Origin: Sequoia sempervirens
Taxonomy: Eukaryota > Streptophyta > Pinopsida > Cupressales > Cupressaceae
Length of the DNA: 64,000 nucleotides
Assembly: GCA_007258455.2 (NCBI GenBank)
Contig: VDFB02296740.1
Location: 1-64,000 of the forward strand
Direction: 5' to 3'
Shown: positions 10,259 through 21,828 of the stretch, one piece after another
How positions within the stretch are numbered: position 1 is the first letter of the stretch
Layout of the letters: the number at the start of each line of letters is the position of its first letter
The notes under the pieces: model-generated
The model's input: the letters and a program-made list of their open reading frames with translations, nothing else
Told to the model about the DNA's origin: nothing
The model's database searches: none
Made by a program: the position numbers and the translations under genes

Positions 10259-13200
10259 TGGGTTTCACATTTCCTGCACACGAAGAGTTCCTAACATGTC
10301 CTTGCAGTTGGGAAACTATGAAGTCAAAGATGACTTCTATGTGGTTACTATTGGTGACACAGATGCAGTTTTGGGCATACAATGGTTACGTTCACTTGGT
10401 GAAATCTCTCTCAACCTACAAACAATGGAGCTCAAGTTCCAATCTGATGGCAAGAGAGTTGTTTTGAGAGGAATGTCTAATGGTGGTCCTCGTATAGTTT
10501 CTTTCAAAAGGATGGAAAGGCTGATTAGACATGACCAAGTGGAGTGGGCTGCGGAATGCATGGTTCTTCCTGCTAGTCCAGTTGAGACCAAGAGGGAATA
10601 TCCTCCAGATATTCAGTCTATACTCACCAAGAGGAGTAAGGTGTTTGCTGATCTACCTCCTGGGCCACCACCTGAAAGAGGAGCTGAGCATGTCATTGAG
10701 CTCAAAGAAGGGGCCAAACCAGTCATCACAACTCCTTACCGATATCCTAAGAAGCAGAAAGATGAAATTGAGAAGAACATAAAGGAACTTCTGGAGATGG
10801 GTTTCATTCGCCCTAGCAAGAGTCCTTTTGCTTAGTAGTTCTTGTGAAGAACAAGGACGGCACCATCCGCATGTGTGTGGATTATCGTGCCTTGAACCAA
10901 AGCACAATAAAGAACCGATATCCTATTCCTCGAATTGATGAGCTCATTGACGAGCTACATGGTGCTAAGTTCTTTTCAAAAATTGATTTGAGGTCGGGTT
11001 ACTATCAAATCCGGATGAGAGGTTCAGATGTGGAGAAGACGGCATTTAGATGCCACTATGGTCATTTTGAGTTCCTAGTCATGCCCTTTGGCTTGACTAA
11101 TGCTCTAGCCACCTTTCAGTCTTGCATGAACATAGTTTTCCAGAAGCAGTTGAGGAAATTTGTGTTAATATTCTTTGATGATATTCTCATCTTCAGCAAG
11201 ACGTGGGAAGAACACCTCAAGCACTTGGAGGAAGTGCTTAGCATTCTTGAATCAAAAAGTTTGTTTGCAAAGGAATCCAAATGCAAATTTTGAATGAAGG
11301 AGCTGCTCTACCTTGGTCATATAATCAGTGCTGAAGGGGTTAAGGTTGATCCAGAAAAGATCAAGGCTATAGTAGATTGGCCACCTCCAGAAAATTTGAC
11401 TCATTTGAAGGGATTCTTGGGTCTTTGTGGCTTCTACAGAAGGTTCATAAAGGGTTATTCTCAAAGTGCTGCTCCTCTTACTGACCTCACCAAAAAGGGG
11501 GCTTTCATGTGGTCAAAAAAAGCTCAAAATGTGTTTGACAAGTTCAAGAAAATCATGAGTTCTTGTCGATATTATTACATACCCGATTTCTCCAAACCTT
11601 TCGATTCTGAGTGTGATGCATCGAGGAAGGTGTTGGGGCTGTTTTGATGAAAGATAAGCATCCCATTGTGTTTGAAAGCAAAAAACTAAGGGGTGTTGAA
11701 AGGACCTATTCTATCTATGAAAAAGAAATGCTTGCAATCATGCATGCATTAGCCAAGTTCGGACAATATCTGGTGGGGAGCAAATTCGTGGTCAAGACTA
11801 ATCCACCATGATCTCAAGCACTTTATGCATCAAAAGGACTTGAATGAGAGACAGCAGAAGTGGGTGAGTAAGCTACAAGCTTATGATTTTGACATTGAGT
11901 ATGTCAAAGGGAAGAATAACGTTGTGGCTGATGGTTTGTCTAGAAGGCCTCACTTGAGCTCATTGTGTGAGAGCTTAATCTTTGATTGGAAGGAGTTGTT
12001 GCTTGCTGATTAAGCCAAAAATCAGTTTGCAATAGCGTTATTGAGGGTACTTTTCATGATGAAAGGTACAAGGTAGTTGATGGGTTGATACACTACAAAG
12101 GGAAGAATCTTCTTGATTGGCTGATTCTAAACTTAAGAAGAAGATTTTGATGACTTTTCAAGACATCCCACTTGCTTGTCATCAAGGTTACTTCAAGACA
12201 TATAGGCAGATTCGAGAGAGGTTCTCTTGGAAGGGGTTGAAAGATGATGTTCAGCGTTACATCAAGGAGTGTAGTACTTGCCAAATGAATAAAAATGAGC
12301 ACTCTCTCCCAGCTGGTCTACTACAGCCACTTCCCATTCCAAATCAAAAATGGGAAAGTATCTCGATAGATTTCATCACCAGGTTGCCTAGGGTTCAAGA
12401 CAAAGATTGTATTTATGTTGTAGTGGACAGATTGACCAAATTCGCTCATTTTTTTCCCATCAATAGCACACTTACAGCAGCTCAAGTTGCAGATTTGTTC
12501 TTCCATGAAGTTTTTAGATTGCATGGGTTGCCTAAAAACATAGTGAGTGATAGGGACAGCAAGTTCCTAAGCACCTTTTGGCAGGAGATCTTCAGGATGA
12601 GTGGTACAGTGCTTACTCCAAGCACTAGCTATCACCCTCAAACAGATGGTCAAACGGAGATTGTGAACAAATGGTTGGAGGGCTATCTCAGGAATTATGT
12701 TTCGAAGCAGCAAAGAGCTTGGGTGAAATGGCTCCACTTGGGTGAATATTGCTACAATTCATCTTTCCACATGTCAATTAAGATGTCTCCATTCATGGCC
12801 TTCTATGGCTATGAGGCTCCAAGCTTTGCTGATTTGGTGTTTGGCGATAGCAAAGCTCCCCAAGCCAAGGATTGGTTGCAGCAGAGCCAAGATGTTTTGA
12901 AATCCTTGAAGGACAACCTTCAAATGGCACAAAATTAGCAGAAGATGTACGCTGATCAGCAGCGTATTGAGCGCTCATTTGAGGTTGGTGACATGGTATA
13001 TCTTCAGCTTCAGCCTTACAGACAGTCCACACTTAAGAAGAGTGGAGCTGAGAAGCTTAAACCACACTTCTATGGACCATTCAAAGTTGTTAGGAAGGTT
13101 GGAGTAGTGGCTTATGAGTTGGAACTACCTTCGAGTAGTAAGGTCCACAATGTCTTCCATGTGTCTCACCTCAAAAAGGCACTTGGACACAATGTTGTGG

Positions 13201-13448
13201 CTTCATCACAGTTACCTCCCTTGGATGAAGAAGGGCAGTTGACTTTGGTTCCAGAAGAGATTATTGATTCCAGAGAGCGTTCCTTGAGGAGGAGAACAAT
13301 CAAAGAGTATTTGGTAAAGTGGAGGAATTTACCATTGGAGGATGCTACTTGGGAGAATGAGGAGATTCTGCAGCATCCAGACTTGCGATTGCTTGAGGGC
13401 AAGCAATCTTGGGGAGGGCGGACTGTAATGTCCCCTTCTCAGCGGTGA
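10159..13448 (+). pseudogene. pol: Element A pol: protease, RT, RNase H, integrase, chromodomain (broken)
   Basis: Domains in order are: rest of protease (to about 10550), RT with the catalytic FFDD motif near 11176, RNase H ending near 11960, integrase and chromodomain (about 13250-13400). Integrase keeps the DDE core seen in SIDF, SDRDSKFL and QTDGQTEIV. Its N-terminal zinc finger keeps CSTC, but the first expected His is Gln and the residue before the second His is Cys. Breaks are frameshifts near 10250, 10833, 11630, 11803 and 12112, and stops at 11291-11293 (TGA), 12011-12013 (TAA) and 12936-12938 (TAG). The frame then runs through the polypurine tract and terminates 25 bp inside the 3' LTR. 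It cannot make an intact polyprotein. Confidence 0.92.
13411..13423 (+). other. Polypurine tract of element A, overlapping the end of pol
   Basis: GGGGAGGGCGG followed by AC, directly before the 3' LTR TG at 13424. The pol frame reads through it, so the tract doubles as coding sequence. Confidence 0.85.
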
Positions 13449-15264
13449 TCGTTTCGGTTGACCGTTGGCCTATTCTGGAGACCCGTAGGCTATGCGGATG
13501 GTGAAATTAGGGTTTCCTAGTTTTGAGGTAGTTGTTGCTTGGAGTTTGGGATTCTGATTGCGGATTCTTTTTGGGTTTTCAGAGAGCTTCGCAGTGGTGT
13601 GTTCAGTTTGGCATTCCGGGCAACTTAGCGAATTTACTATTTTTTAGTAAATTCTATTTTTAGCGATGGGCAGTTTGGGTTCGATTCAGGGTGGGTATCT
13701 TCTTGGTTGACAAAGTGACACTTCAGTTCTTGGCCTGGGGTGCATTTTTAGTGGAGAGATAAGTATTTTCATTATAATATTATTTTTTTAATATTATACC
13801 CCCTTGCCTAGCAGTACAACTTTAAGTTGTTTTTAAAAAAGGGGACTTTTGAGGGTCAAGGCGTCATAAGGAGATAAATTATATTTTTAATGTCAAATAT
13901 TGAGACTATGAAATGGGACACCCTTTTGAGAGATGGATTTTATTTTAAAAAGTGAAATATTTTATTGATGAGGGCCATCTTTTGGAAGGAAAGATTGAAT
14001 TTGAAGTGGGGCTTGGAAAAGCCCTCACGGAAGCTTCTAGATGTTTCTCTCGTCTATTGTCGGGCCTCAGCTCTTCATTTGGTATCTTTTGTCTACTACA
14101 CCGTTATGCTGCTGGATTGTCTTCAGGCGCTCGCTTCGAGGAAAGCACACCTCCTAGCATTGGCTCATCTTCTTGCTTGAAAGATAGCAACTAGTTGAGA
14201 GGTTAGCTTGTAATTGGTAGTTTTGCATTGTAGTTGAGTTCTCTTGCATTTGGTGATGTTGTTCAAGCATTTTGTCATGTTTTAGAGTTGTTGATGATGC
14301 ATTGTTGTAGGCATGTTTTGCTCATAATTCAAAAATACAAAAAGATTGCATTCTAGGTATTTCATATTTTCATTTGTCTAGTTTAGGCGCCATCTTTTGC
14401 AAGGTTTCATAATTTTTAAACAAGTGCTGATTTTTATAGAAGAAAATCGCCCTTTCTCTTGGGCCGTACCTTTGTACTTGCATTGGGATTCGTGAGAAAA
14501 TAAAATATTGCAGATTGGATCTGTTTCTTGTGTCTTACTTGGGCGCCCTGGTTATAAGGAGCTATTGCATTTCATTTGGGATCATTTGGTTGAGTATTGG
14601 GTGAGCTGTGTTCATTTCAATTGGTTTTCTCTGTTGCTGATTGTTAGTTTCAGACCTGGTTACAGTCATAACAGTCTGTAATTTGGATGGGTTTTAGAGT
14701 AGTGATGGTGTTAGAAAGTACTGGGAATCATTGTGGAAGACTCAATTAACATTGCTTGGATTAAAGACTTCTAAATCACTGATATTGCAGGCATACTCTA
14801 CATATTGTAAGCTGAACAGTAGTACTGTCAGCAACTTTAATATTATTGCAAATTCAATGTTTGTATCTGCCCACTGAATAAGTGGAAGAGGCTGGCTTGC
14901 CGCCTATTTACTTATTTTGCATTGTAATTTCCTAAGTCTCCGCCATATGGTCGCCTCTTATCCATCACGGAATTGAGTAGCACATACTTGGTGTTGAGCT
15001 AATTTTCAGTATTGCAATAGATAGGGATCCTCTGACCGAATGCTTGTCGTTCACCGGCGCATCTCTTGGTTAGAGTTCTTGTTCAGCATTTTCCTTTGAG
15101 ATCCTCTGACCAATGCTCACACCTTGCCCACATCGGGATCCTGGTGTACATTCTGGTTAGAGTTACTTTCCGCATCGTTTTGGTTTATGCTAACCTTAAC
15201 GGGTGCGTGTTGCATTGTAATCATTTGTGAAAAAAATAAAAAAAAGTTGGTCCGGTTCATTACA
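13424..15264 (+). repeat. 3' LTR of element A
   Basis: Same start and end as the 5' LTR (TGTAATGTCC...TTCATTACA), followed by ATATA at 15265-15269. Differences from the 5' LTR include a rewritten patch near 13680-13720 and a mutated TATA region. Small ORFs inside are not genes. Confidence 0.93.
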
Positions 15265-16028
15265 ATATATAATATAATATATATATTTAATATTAAACTC
15301 TCATAGTTGGAAATCGAATAATTTCCCATAAATGATTTAATATTTAATATTTAATCTCTTAGATGGAAATTGAATTATTTTCCACATTGATTTGATGTTA
15401 AACTATGGAAATTGGGTTTTATCATCTCAAGTGATTATTAATCACCAAACTATGGAAATCGAATAATTTCCAGATCATTGAATATTTACATTGCAAGCTT
15501 TGGAAATCAAATAGTTTCCAGTTATTTAAATAATTAAATTGCAAAAGCCATCGCATATCTCTCATGAAAGTTGAAATACTTCTTTGGCTAAACATTTGAA
15601 CTTTATATCATAAACATTTGAATCAATATAATATATCGATTGACTGGCAAGCAAAATATGAAATTAATGGCATGAAGAAATTGCGCGCCTGTAAAATCCG
15701 CGCCATGACTAGGTCTCTGTAAAAATCAAACACAATTGCAAATTGGAGATGTGTCTTCATTTCTGGAATGGACTTTTTCCCTGTGTTTATGTAAATCCGC
15801 CATTTCCTGTAGACTGGCGCCTCAAGCCTGTAGGTGTCGATGGACACCATATTCAGCATGTGTTTTTGAATGAGTCTTCTCTTGTTGTCAAATGATTAAA
15901 GCCAACTCACCTCCTTGAAATTGAGTCTAAGAGAAAAATGGCTACACATGGTAAGTTGATTGATTCTTGTTTTCAGTGGTGGCAGAACCTCTGCCTTTTT
16001 AAGAGGAATATGTTGGGGGCTAGGGCTG

Positions 16029-16036
16029 TATAAATA
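16029..16036 (+). promoter_or_regulatory. TATA box of the F 3' LTR
   Basis: TATAAATA at the same place as 2120-2127 in the 5' LTR. Conservation in both copies supports it as the core promoter. Confidence 0.6.
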
Positions 16037-16957
16037 GCTGCCCCCTCTTCATTGTTCAAAAATCATCTCTTTTGGAGAAGCATTCTGTATCCCTTTTGTT
16101 TACTTATCTTTTTGGAGAGAAATCATTCAGCCTTCTCAGAATTCACCATATTTGCTATAGACGCATTTTCCTAAGAATGGAGTTTAATTCATAATTACCA
16201 TTCTCCATTATTGAATCATCTGAGCTTCATATATTTCATCAGCTGCAATCATTATCAGTCTGATTATCCATTTCTGAGTAAGGAAAGTAGAGTTTTGAGA
16301 GGAAATTGTCTACTGTTTGGAGGCGCTGGAATTTGCTGTGAGTGTAGGCTGAGTCACCATCATCTGAGGAAAAGCTAACTACAGGCATGAGATATTCTTC
16401 TACTATTCATTTCTGTGAATATTCTCATGAATGTACTTTTGAAATTGTATTTGTTTTTTGAGCATAGGAAGTAACTACTTCATGAACTATATATTTGTTT
16501 GTGCCTAGGAACTGAAATGTTTAAGGATAAAAGAGGCGTACTAGTGGTAATCTGCATTGTTTGTAATTATCTCCAAAATAAGAGAATGCTGGTTGCTTAT
16601 GTATTATTCTATTAGGCATGATTAAATGAAGTGAGTCATTAAGGTACACCGGCCAAGTTATTAAGTTAACTAGGAAAGTTGTGTTTACCCTTTAGAGAAG
16701 GCTTAGTAGACTTTTGCGAGTAGATTGTTTGAAGGTAGGTTATCTATGATGACGGACTATCCATTGAAGGATATACCTAGCCTGTATAATTTAGACTAGA
16801 TTGTTGTAGGTAAGTCTGGGATGACAAATTATCCAGTGAAGGACCACACCTATGCATAGTGTAAGATAGCCTTAAGTCAAATCGGCCCTGAGTAGTGTTT
16901 ATGATAGATGAATTCATTCAAAGTACTGAATGAGAATACTTTGGCCAAAGTAGTGCA

Positions 16958-17254
16958 ATGTACAACATCCACTTAGACTGTGTGATGCTTGAGACTACAC
17001 TATTAGTTCATCGTGATCCTTTATGCATGCTAGGTCGGGATTGTGAAATAGCAAGTTTTGGTTATGTAGGACACAACACTATGCTCAGTTTGGTTGTCGT
17101 TATCGGATACTCTACCAATCTCTTTGTTCAAAGGCAGGGCCATCTATCGAATGATAGATATGCGGGGGACTGCATTAAGAGTTCGTGCTTGGCGGAAAAG
17201 TGCCCGAGTGATGCTTCTCCTGCACAACAGGCGACAAAATACACCAAGATTTGA
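16958..17254 (+). CDS. 98-codon ORF in the F 3' LTR, partner of 3085-3381
   Basis: Same start context and same length as the ORF in the 5' LTR. The first 30 residues are nearly identical and changes concentrate toward the C-terminus. No domain recognised. Listed because both LTR copies keep it. Confidence 0.25.
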   Translation: MYNIHLDCVMLETTLLVHRDPLCMLGRDCEIASFGYVGHNTMLSLVVVIGYSTNLFVQRQGHLSNDRYAGDCIKSSCLAEKCPSDASPAQQATKYTKI

Positions 17255-17383
17255 AACGAAAGGAACTTGGACCGTTGCACTACTATTTGTTTAAAAGCTC
17301 TTCTAGCTATGTATGTATCTTTATGCTTTCTTATTCTATTGTTTTGTCAAAAAGAAAAGGAATAAAATATGCAATATCATGTT

Positions 17384-18562
17384 CATCATCTTCGTCTACC
17401 ATTTGCAAGTAGCTAATCTTGGAGTCGCTAGCGGATTCAATTTCTTCTTCTTGCAAGAGATCGGCATTTTCTTCTTCAGGGTAATCTTGCTATGCATAAT
17501 CATCTTGTTCAGCCTCGTAATATCCTGCGACGTTATTAGCAGGTGGGGCCTCCAGAGCAAGCCTTCCTGGGGTGCTGGGAGACGATTCTAATTTTTGTTG
17601 CCAGCATAATTAGGAAAAGTTCTCCTTGGGACATCGTTGTAGTTGCTATTGTTGTTGTTGGAAACTTGCTTCTTTAGAGACAAGACTTCATTTGCCAACC
17701 TTTGGACGATGGGATCCGTAAAGTTGGAACTGACACTAGGAGCATTAAGATTAGATGCTGAAGACCCTGAGGCTTGCATCCTTTTGTTGGTGTTGGTGCT
17801 CATCTGTATTTCTCCAGCAAGGATCATATCGTCTTCAAGGCTAGTAGCTAGTTGTTGAGCTGCTTCAACATTGGCACGATTTTCCCTGCATAAGTAGAAA
17901 CTTACCTTGGGGAGTTGCATGTTGATGAGGAAGCACTTCAGGTTATGATCCGTTAGGCTTGCATCATTTGGGATGCGCACATCGGCTTGTTGAACTTAGC
18001 TACGAACTCACGCATGGGTTCGTGAGCTTCTTTTTGCATGGTTGTGAGTTGCGCGAACAAAGCGTATGAATCTTCAGCAGGTTTGAATCTTTCTTCAAAC
18101 TTCGTGCGAAGAGTGGCCCAGTTGGTGACTGAAGCATTTGGAAGAGTATAGAACCATTCATCTGCAACCCCTTGGAGGGATTCGATGAACAATCTTACAG
18201 AAACGTCTTCATGTTCTATGTCGAGAACACCACAAACGATGTAGAAGGTGGAGATGTGTTCATCAGGATGTTGTTTGTTGTCACCTTGAAATTTCTGTAG
18301 ATGCTTTCTTGAAACGTGCGAAAGTTTGTGCAGCGGTGTGGCCAAACGGAGGGGACCAAAAGCATTTCCCCATGGTCTTGCAGGTGGTGCTGCCATGGCT
18401 GGTTGCACAACAAGTACCTGAACTAGACGCATGCGGTAAACAAACCAAACACTTGGAAGAGATCTTTGGCTACGAGGAGGGTAGCTCACAACATGTTGCA
18501 ACAATGACCTTACTCGTGGAGGAGTGAATGGAATATTACGTTGCAACGACTCTTCGAAAAGT
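17384..18562 (-). pseudogene. gag: Inverted gag remnant of a D-related Ty3/gypsy element
   Basis: On the minus strand this encodes a Retrotrans_gag-type capsid related to D gag but clearly diverged. The motifs ISTFYIVCGVLDIEHEDVSV, FIESLQGVADEWFY and MREFVAKFN match D2 positions such as DWF and REFVARFN. The frame changes near 17980, so two partial ORFs (about 18562-17953 and 17980-17588) cover it. An Asn-rich tail leads into degraded sequence. It is flanked by F sequence in opposite orientations, so its own LTRs are gone. Confidence 0.75.
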
Positions 18563-18782
18563 GGATCTGCACATCCATTATTCAATAGATGGCCCTCCCT
18601 TTGAACGAAGAGATTGGTAGGGTATCCGTTAACGATTACCAATTGCGCATAGTGTTATGTCCTACATAACTAGGTCCTGTGCATTTGGCAACTCTCAAAC
18701 TAGTATGTAATACTCGATCATGGTGAACTGACAGTGTAGTCTCAACTAATTCACATCTAAGTGGATGCTATGCATTTCACTA
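18563..18782 (-). mobile_element. Inverted fragment of the F LTR
   Basis: The reverse complement matches about 3080-3290 of the F 5' LTR, including CTAGTTATGTAGGACA and the segment with TACCAATCTCTT. It joins the gag remnant on one side and the D1 LTR end on the other, replacing the PBS/leader expected after a D LTR. An ORF starting at 18642 fuses its translation to gag, which I take as chance. Confidence 0.7.
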
Positions 18783-19317
18783 TATTGGCGTTTAAATTAG
18801 CACCTCTGGAGTGCTGATTGTAAACGTTCAACTATTACAAATGTTTTGCAACACTTATTCGTTATTTAAAGAGGAGAAGTCCCTCTTTCCTGATGTAGTG
18901 CATAAGAAAGGGTAGAGTAGACTAAGGTTCCTATCTTTTTGTACTTAGTGGTAGGACACAAGGGTGCACAAACACAATGCACCGTAGCTAAGCTTTTTCT
19001 CTGGTTTTGGAAGATCTTAACTACGACTATTCTAGCTTTTAATCTATCCTATATCCTCAAGGTAAACAAAGCATGAGGGCATAGGAGCGGTAATTGATTG
19101 GTTGGATCACTTGAATCCACCGTCTCCTTAGAATATGGCCAAGGCTCTGAACTCTCGGATATACATTGGGATAAGGTTTTATACAAGCAAATGCTCTTCA
19201 CGGTAAGTTGGATTTGAGAACTACCAAGGAGGAGGAACCCCTATCCGAGGTATGGGCTAGGAAACGACTTACAAGAAACAACAAAGTACAATGTCTTGGC
19301 CGACAAACTTGCTAAGG

Positions 19318-19322
19318 AGGAG
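19318..19322. repeat. TSD (AGGAG) of solo LTR B1, left
   Basis: AGGAG at 19318-19322 is repeated at 29213-29217, exactly flanking the TG...CA ends of B1. The target is the D motif AAGGAGGAGGAACCCC, intact at 45634 in D3. Confidence 0.85.
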
Positions 19323-19439
19323 TGAAATATACTGAGCCAATTTTTTCAATTTTTCAATTACAAAGAGCAGAGCAATACACAATCGTTAGGGTTAGCACTT
19401 TTAGCACTTAAACCAAACGATGCGGAATTCAACTCTAAC

Positions 19440-19725
19440 CAAGAATGTACACCAGGATCCCGAGTTGGGCAAGGTGTGAACATATGGTCAGAGGATCTCA
19501 ATGCAATGTTGATAAGGAACTCTAACCAAGAATGTGCCTGATGACGACGAGCATATGGTCAGAGGGTCTTAATGAAATGCTGATACAAAGAACTCTAACC
19601 AAGAATGCGCCGAATGACGACGAGCATATGGTCAGAGGGTCTTAATGAAATGCTGATACAAAGAACTCTAACCAAGAAATGCGTCGGAGAACGACGAGCA
19701 TGTGGTCAGAGGATCCCTACCAACT
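19440..19725 (-). repeat. Minisatellite (~75-bp units) in the R/U5 part of B1
   Basis: At least three units share GAACTCTAACCAAGAATG and ATGGTCAGAGG (unit starts near 19519, 19590 and 19665). Related units occur two to three times in the A and B2 LTRs (about 8370-8500 and 37300-37500), so copy number varies within the family. Confidence 0.8.
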
Positions 19726-21571
19726 ATTAAGCTGAAGTAACTCGATGTCAAGAATGTGCTTTCCAACCCGAGATGGAATTGGAGCTACCATATGACGGAG
19801 ATGCTAACTATTACAATGCCATTAAGGAAAATAAGTGAGAATGCTGACAGTACTACTGTTCAGCTTACAACATGATAGAGAATGTCTTGCTACGAACATG
19901 AATCAAGAGTTAAATAGTGCTGCAACAATATATTGAATCTCCTTTACAGGATAAGGAAGCTTAGATCAGAAACTCCACTCTAGAGACCAACTTGACAATC
20001 TGATTTTTGACAGTCCTGTTTTTCAAATGCATAAACAGCAGCCCTAAAACTCACTATTTTGCTCACAACTCACTCCAAACTCACTCAAAATCCTTGAGAC
20101 AAAATGCATAATGATCCTAGGATGATGGCGCCCAAGATTGAATCACAAAAACTAACCAAAAGACCCCATATAATTTATGCACGAATTTCAAGGCAATCCC
20201 AAATGGTACGGCCCTCAAGGAAGGGCGATTTGCCTTTAAAAATTCAAGACTTCATCAAAAAATCTGAAAATTAGAGGAAAGGGTCGCCCCTCATAGACAA
20301 AGAGATAAATGCAATACCCAAAATGATTCTTTTTGTATTTTTTGACTTATGAATAAAAACAACAATCAGCTATAAGGAAGAGACAATTCCAGAATTTCAC
20401 TAATATGCATAAAACTGAACTACAAAGCCACACAACTACTACAATGCAGAAATCTCACTACAAATCACTCAAACTACAACTACCTCATCACTAGTCGCTA
20501 TCTCTCAAGCAAGAAGCAATGCCAAGCTAGGAGGCATACATTCCTCGAAGCAGTCCCTATACCATTCCGACAACATAACATTCCTGTAGACAAAAGATCC
20601 CCAAATGAAGACCCAAGACTTCCTTTTATAATTTTGTGAAGACCTGTTGATGTGATTTTTATGACCGCATCAATCAGCAAAACAAAATAGTTTGAAGGCT
20701 ATTCAGTTCTCTCTTGATCAAAGTATTCCGTGCGCTAAGATTGCGAGAAAGTTTGCACGTTCAACTCCAAGGTTCTGAATACTTAGAATACCCTCAGTTG
20801 GTTTGATGTGAATTGCTGTGTTCTTATGAGGGGACTTACACAATTGTTCAAGATTCTTGCAGTTAACAATAGGTGAATGATTTGAAGGGGATTTTGTGCG
20901 TGTGATTTGGCAATAAGTTCGTTTTCCTAAAACTAACCAGAAATATGCAGAAAGTAAATGAGCGTAGGGCCTAAGAGACTTATATTCTATTCTAAATGCA
21001 GGATATGCGGAGCTCAATTTCGGCAGACTTCGACTGAATTTCACCTAGCCTCACGTCGGACAGCTTCAGCAAAATTAGTGCAATCTTCAAAGGGATAGCA
21101 AAAGATGTTCAGATTACAATTTAGCATACATACACCATCAAGACGACGCATATAAGTACACAAATCACAATCGAAGTTAAACTCAAGATGATCTCCAGTA
21201 GACCACGCAAGGCGATCTTATCATCAATAAGCTGCTAGTGGTATGGAATGAAATGAAGCTACCTCAATAAAACACCACATATCCAAGTAAACTACTTGCA
21301 TGAAATGAAAATTACGCTACTTGGATCTGAAAGGAAGAAGAGACCTTGCTAGCTATCCATGACAAAGACGAATTCCACCATTAATGAAAAGATCTATTAT
21401 CATGAAAGTGTTACACAACAATCTCCACAAAAGTTTTCAAAGGGAAAACTTTCTTTCTTCTCCACACTATGCTAAGCTATCAAGCAAAACGTCTACTCTG
21501 CTCTACTCTCCAAATCTAATGCTAGTCTAATATCTGATGTCTACTATTATACAAATGAGGGGGACTCCCCC

Positions 21572-21578
21572 TTTTATA
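21572..21578 (-). promoter_or_regulatory. TATA box of C1
   Basis: Minus-strand TATAAAA followed at once by a GGGGGAGTCCCCC hairpin, conserved in C2 and C3. Confidence 0.7.
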
Positions 21579-21828
21579 GGTAGCCCAGTCCAATGGACGG
21601 CTAAGATTACAATCAAAAGAGTGGCTAAGATTAAGCCACCTCAGCCCTAACCCTAAAAACTGCCAGAATGGGGAGTGGTGCAATAAATGAGCAAAGATTC
21701 CTCACTCCCAAAAATAGTAAAGGCAATTAAAATGCCCACAATCGATCTTCTAGAAGATCATCATCCAGTGCATTCCATTCTCCTTCTCTGCGGCTGCAAA
21801 CTCAGCGAATCATGATAGACTCAACCTC

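Larger units (their letters stand above)
6766..15264 (+). mobile_element. Element A: complete but disabled chromovirus (Ty3/gypsy)
   Basis: An 8,499-bp element with two LTRs (1,844 and 1,841 bp, TGTAATGTCC...TTCATTACA), a tRNA-Met PBS, gag, protease, RT, RNase H, integrase, a C-terminal chromodomain and a polypurine tract. The order PR-RT-RH-INT-chromodomain is that of plant chromoviruses. The type (Reina- or Tekay-like) is not resolved. It sits in the 3' LTR of F. The LTRs differ by scattered substitutions and small indels, and pol carries several frameshifts and stops, so it is not a recent insertion. Confidence 0.93.
15265..17383 (+). mobile_element. F 3' LTR, right part (truncated at its end)
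   Basis: It continues 5781-6765 beyond element A and matches about 1361-3492 of the 5' LTR nearly collinearly. It stops matching at about 17383, leaving off roughly the last 110 bp, where inverted gag sequence begins. A TATA box is at 16029-16036. Apart from the 98-codon ORF at 16958-17254 it shows no coding potential. Confidence 0.85.

Noticed and set aside
19440..19725. Possible tRNA or structured ncRNA cluster
   Set aside because: Repeats match the LTR minisatellite of A and B; I could not find a cloverleaf or Pol III boxes.
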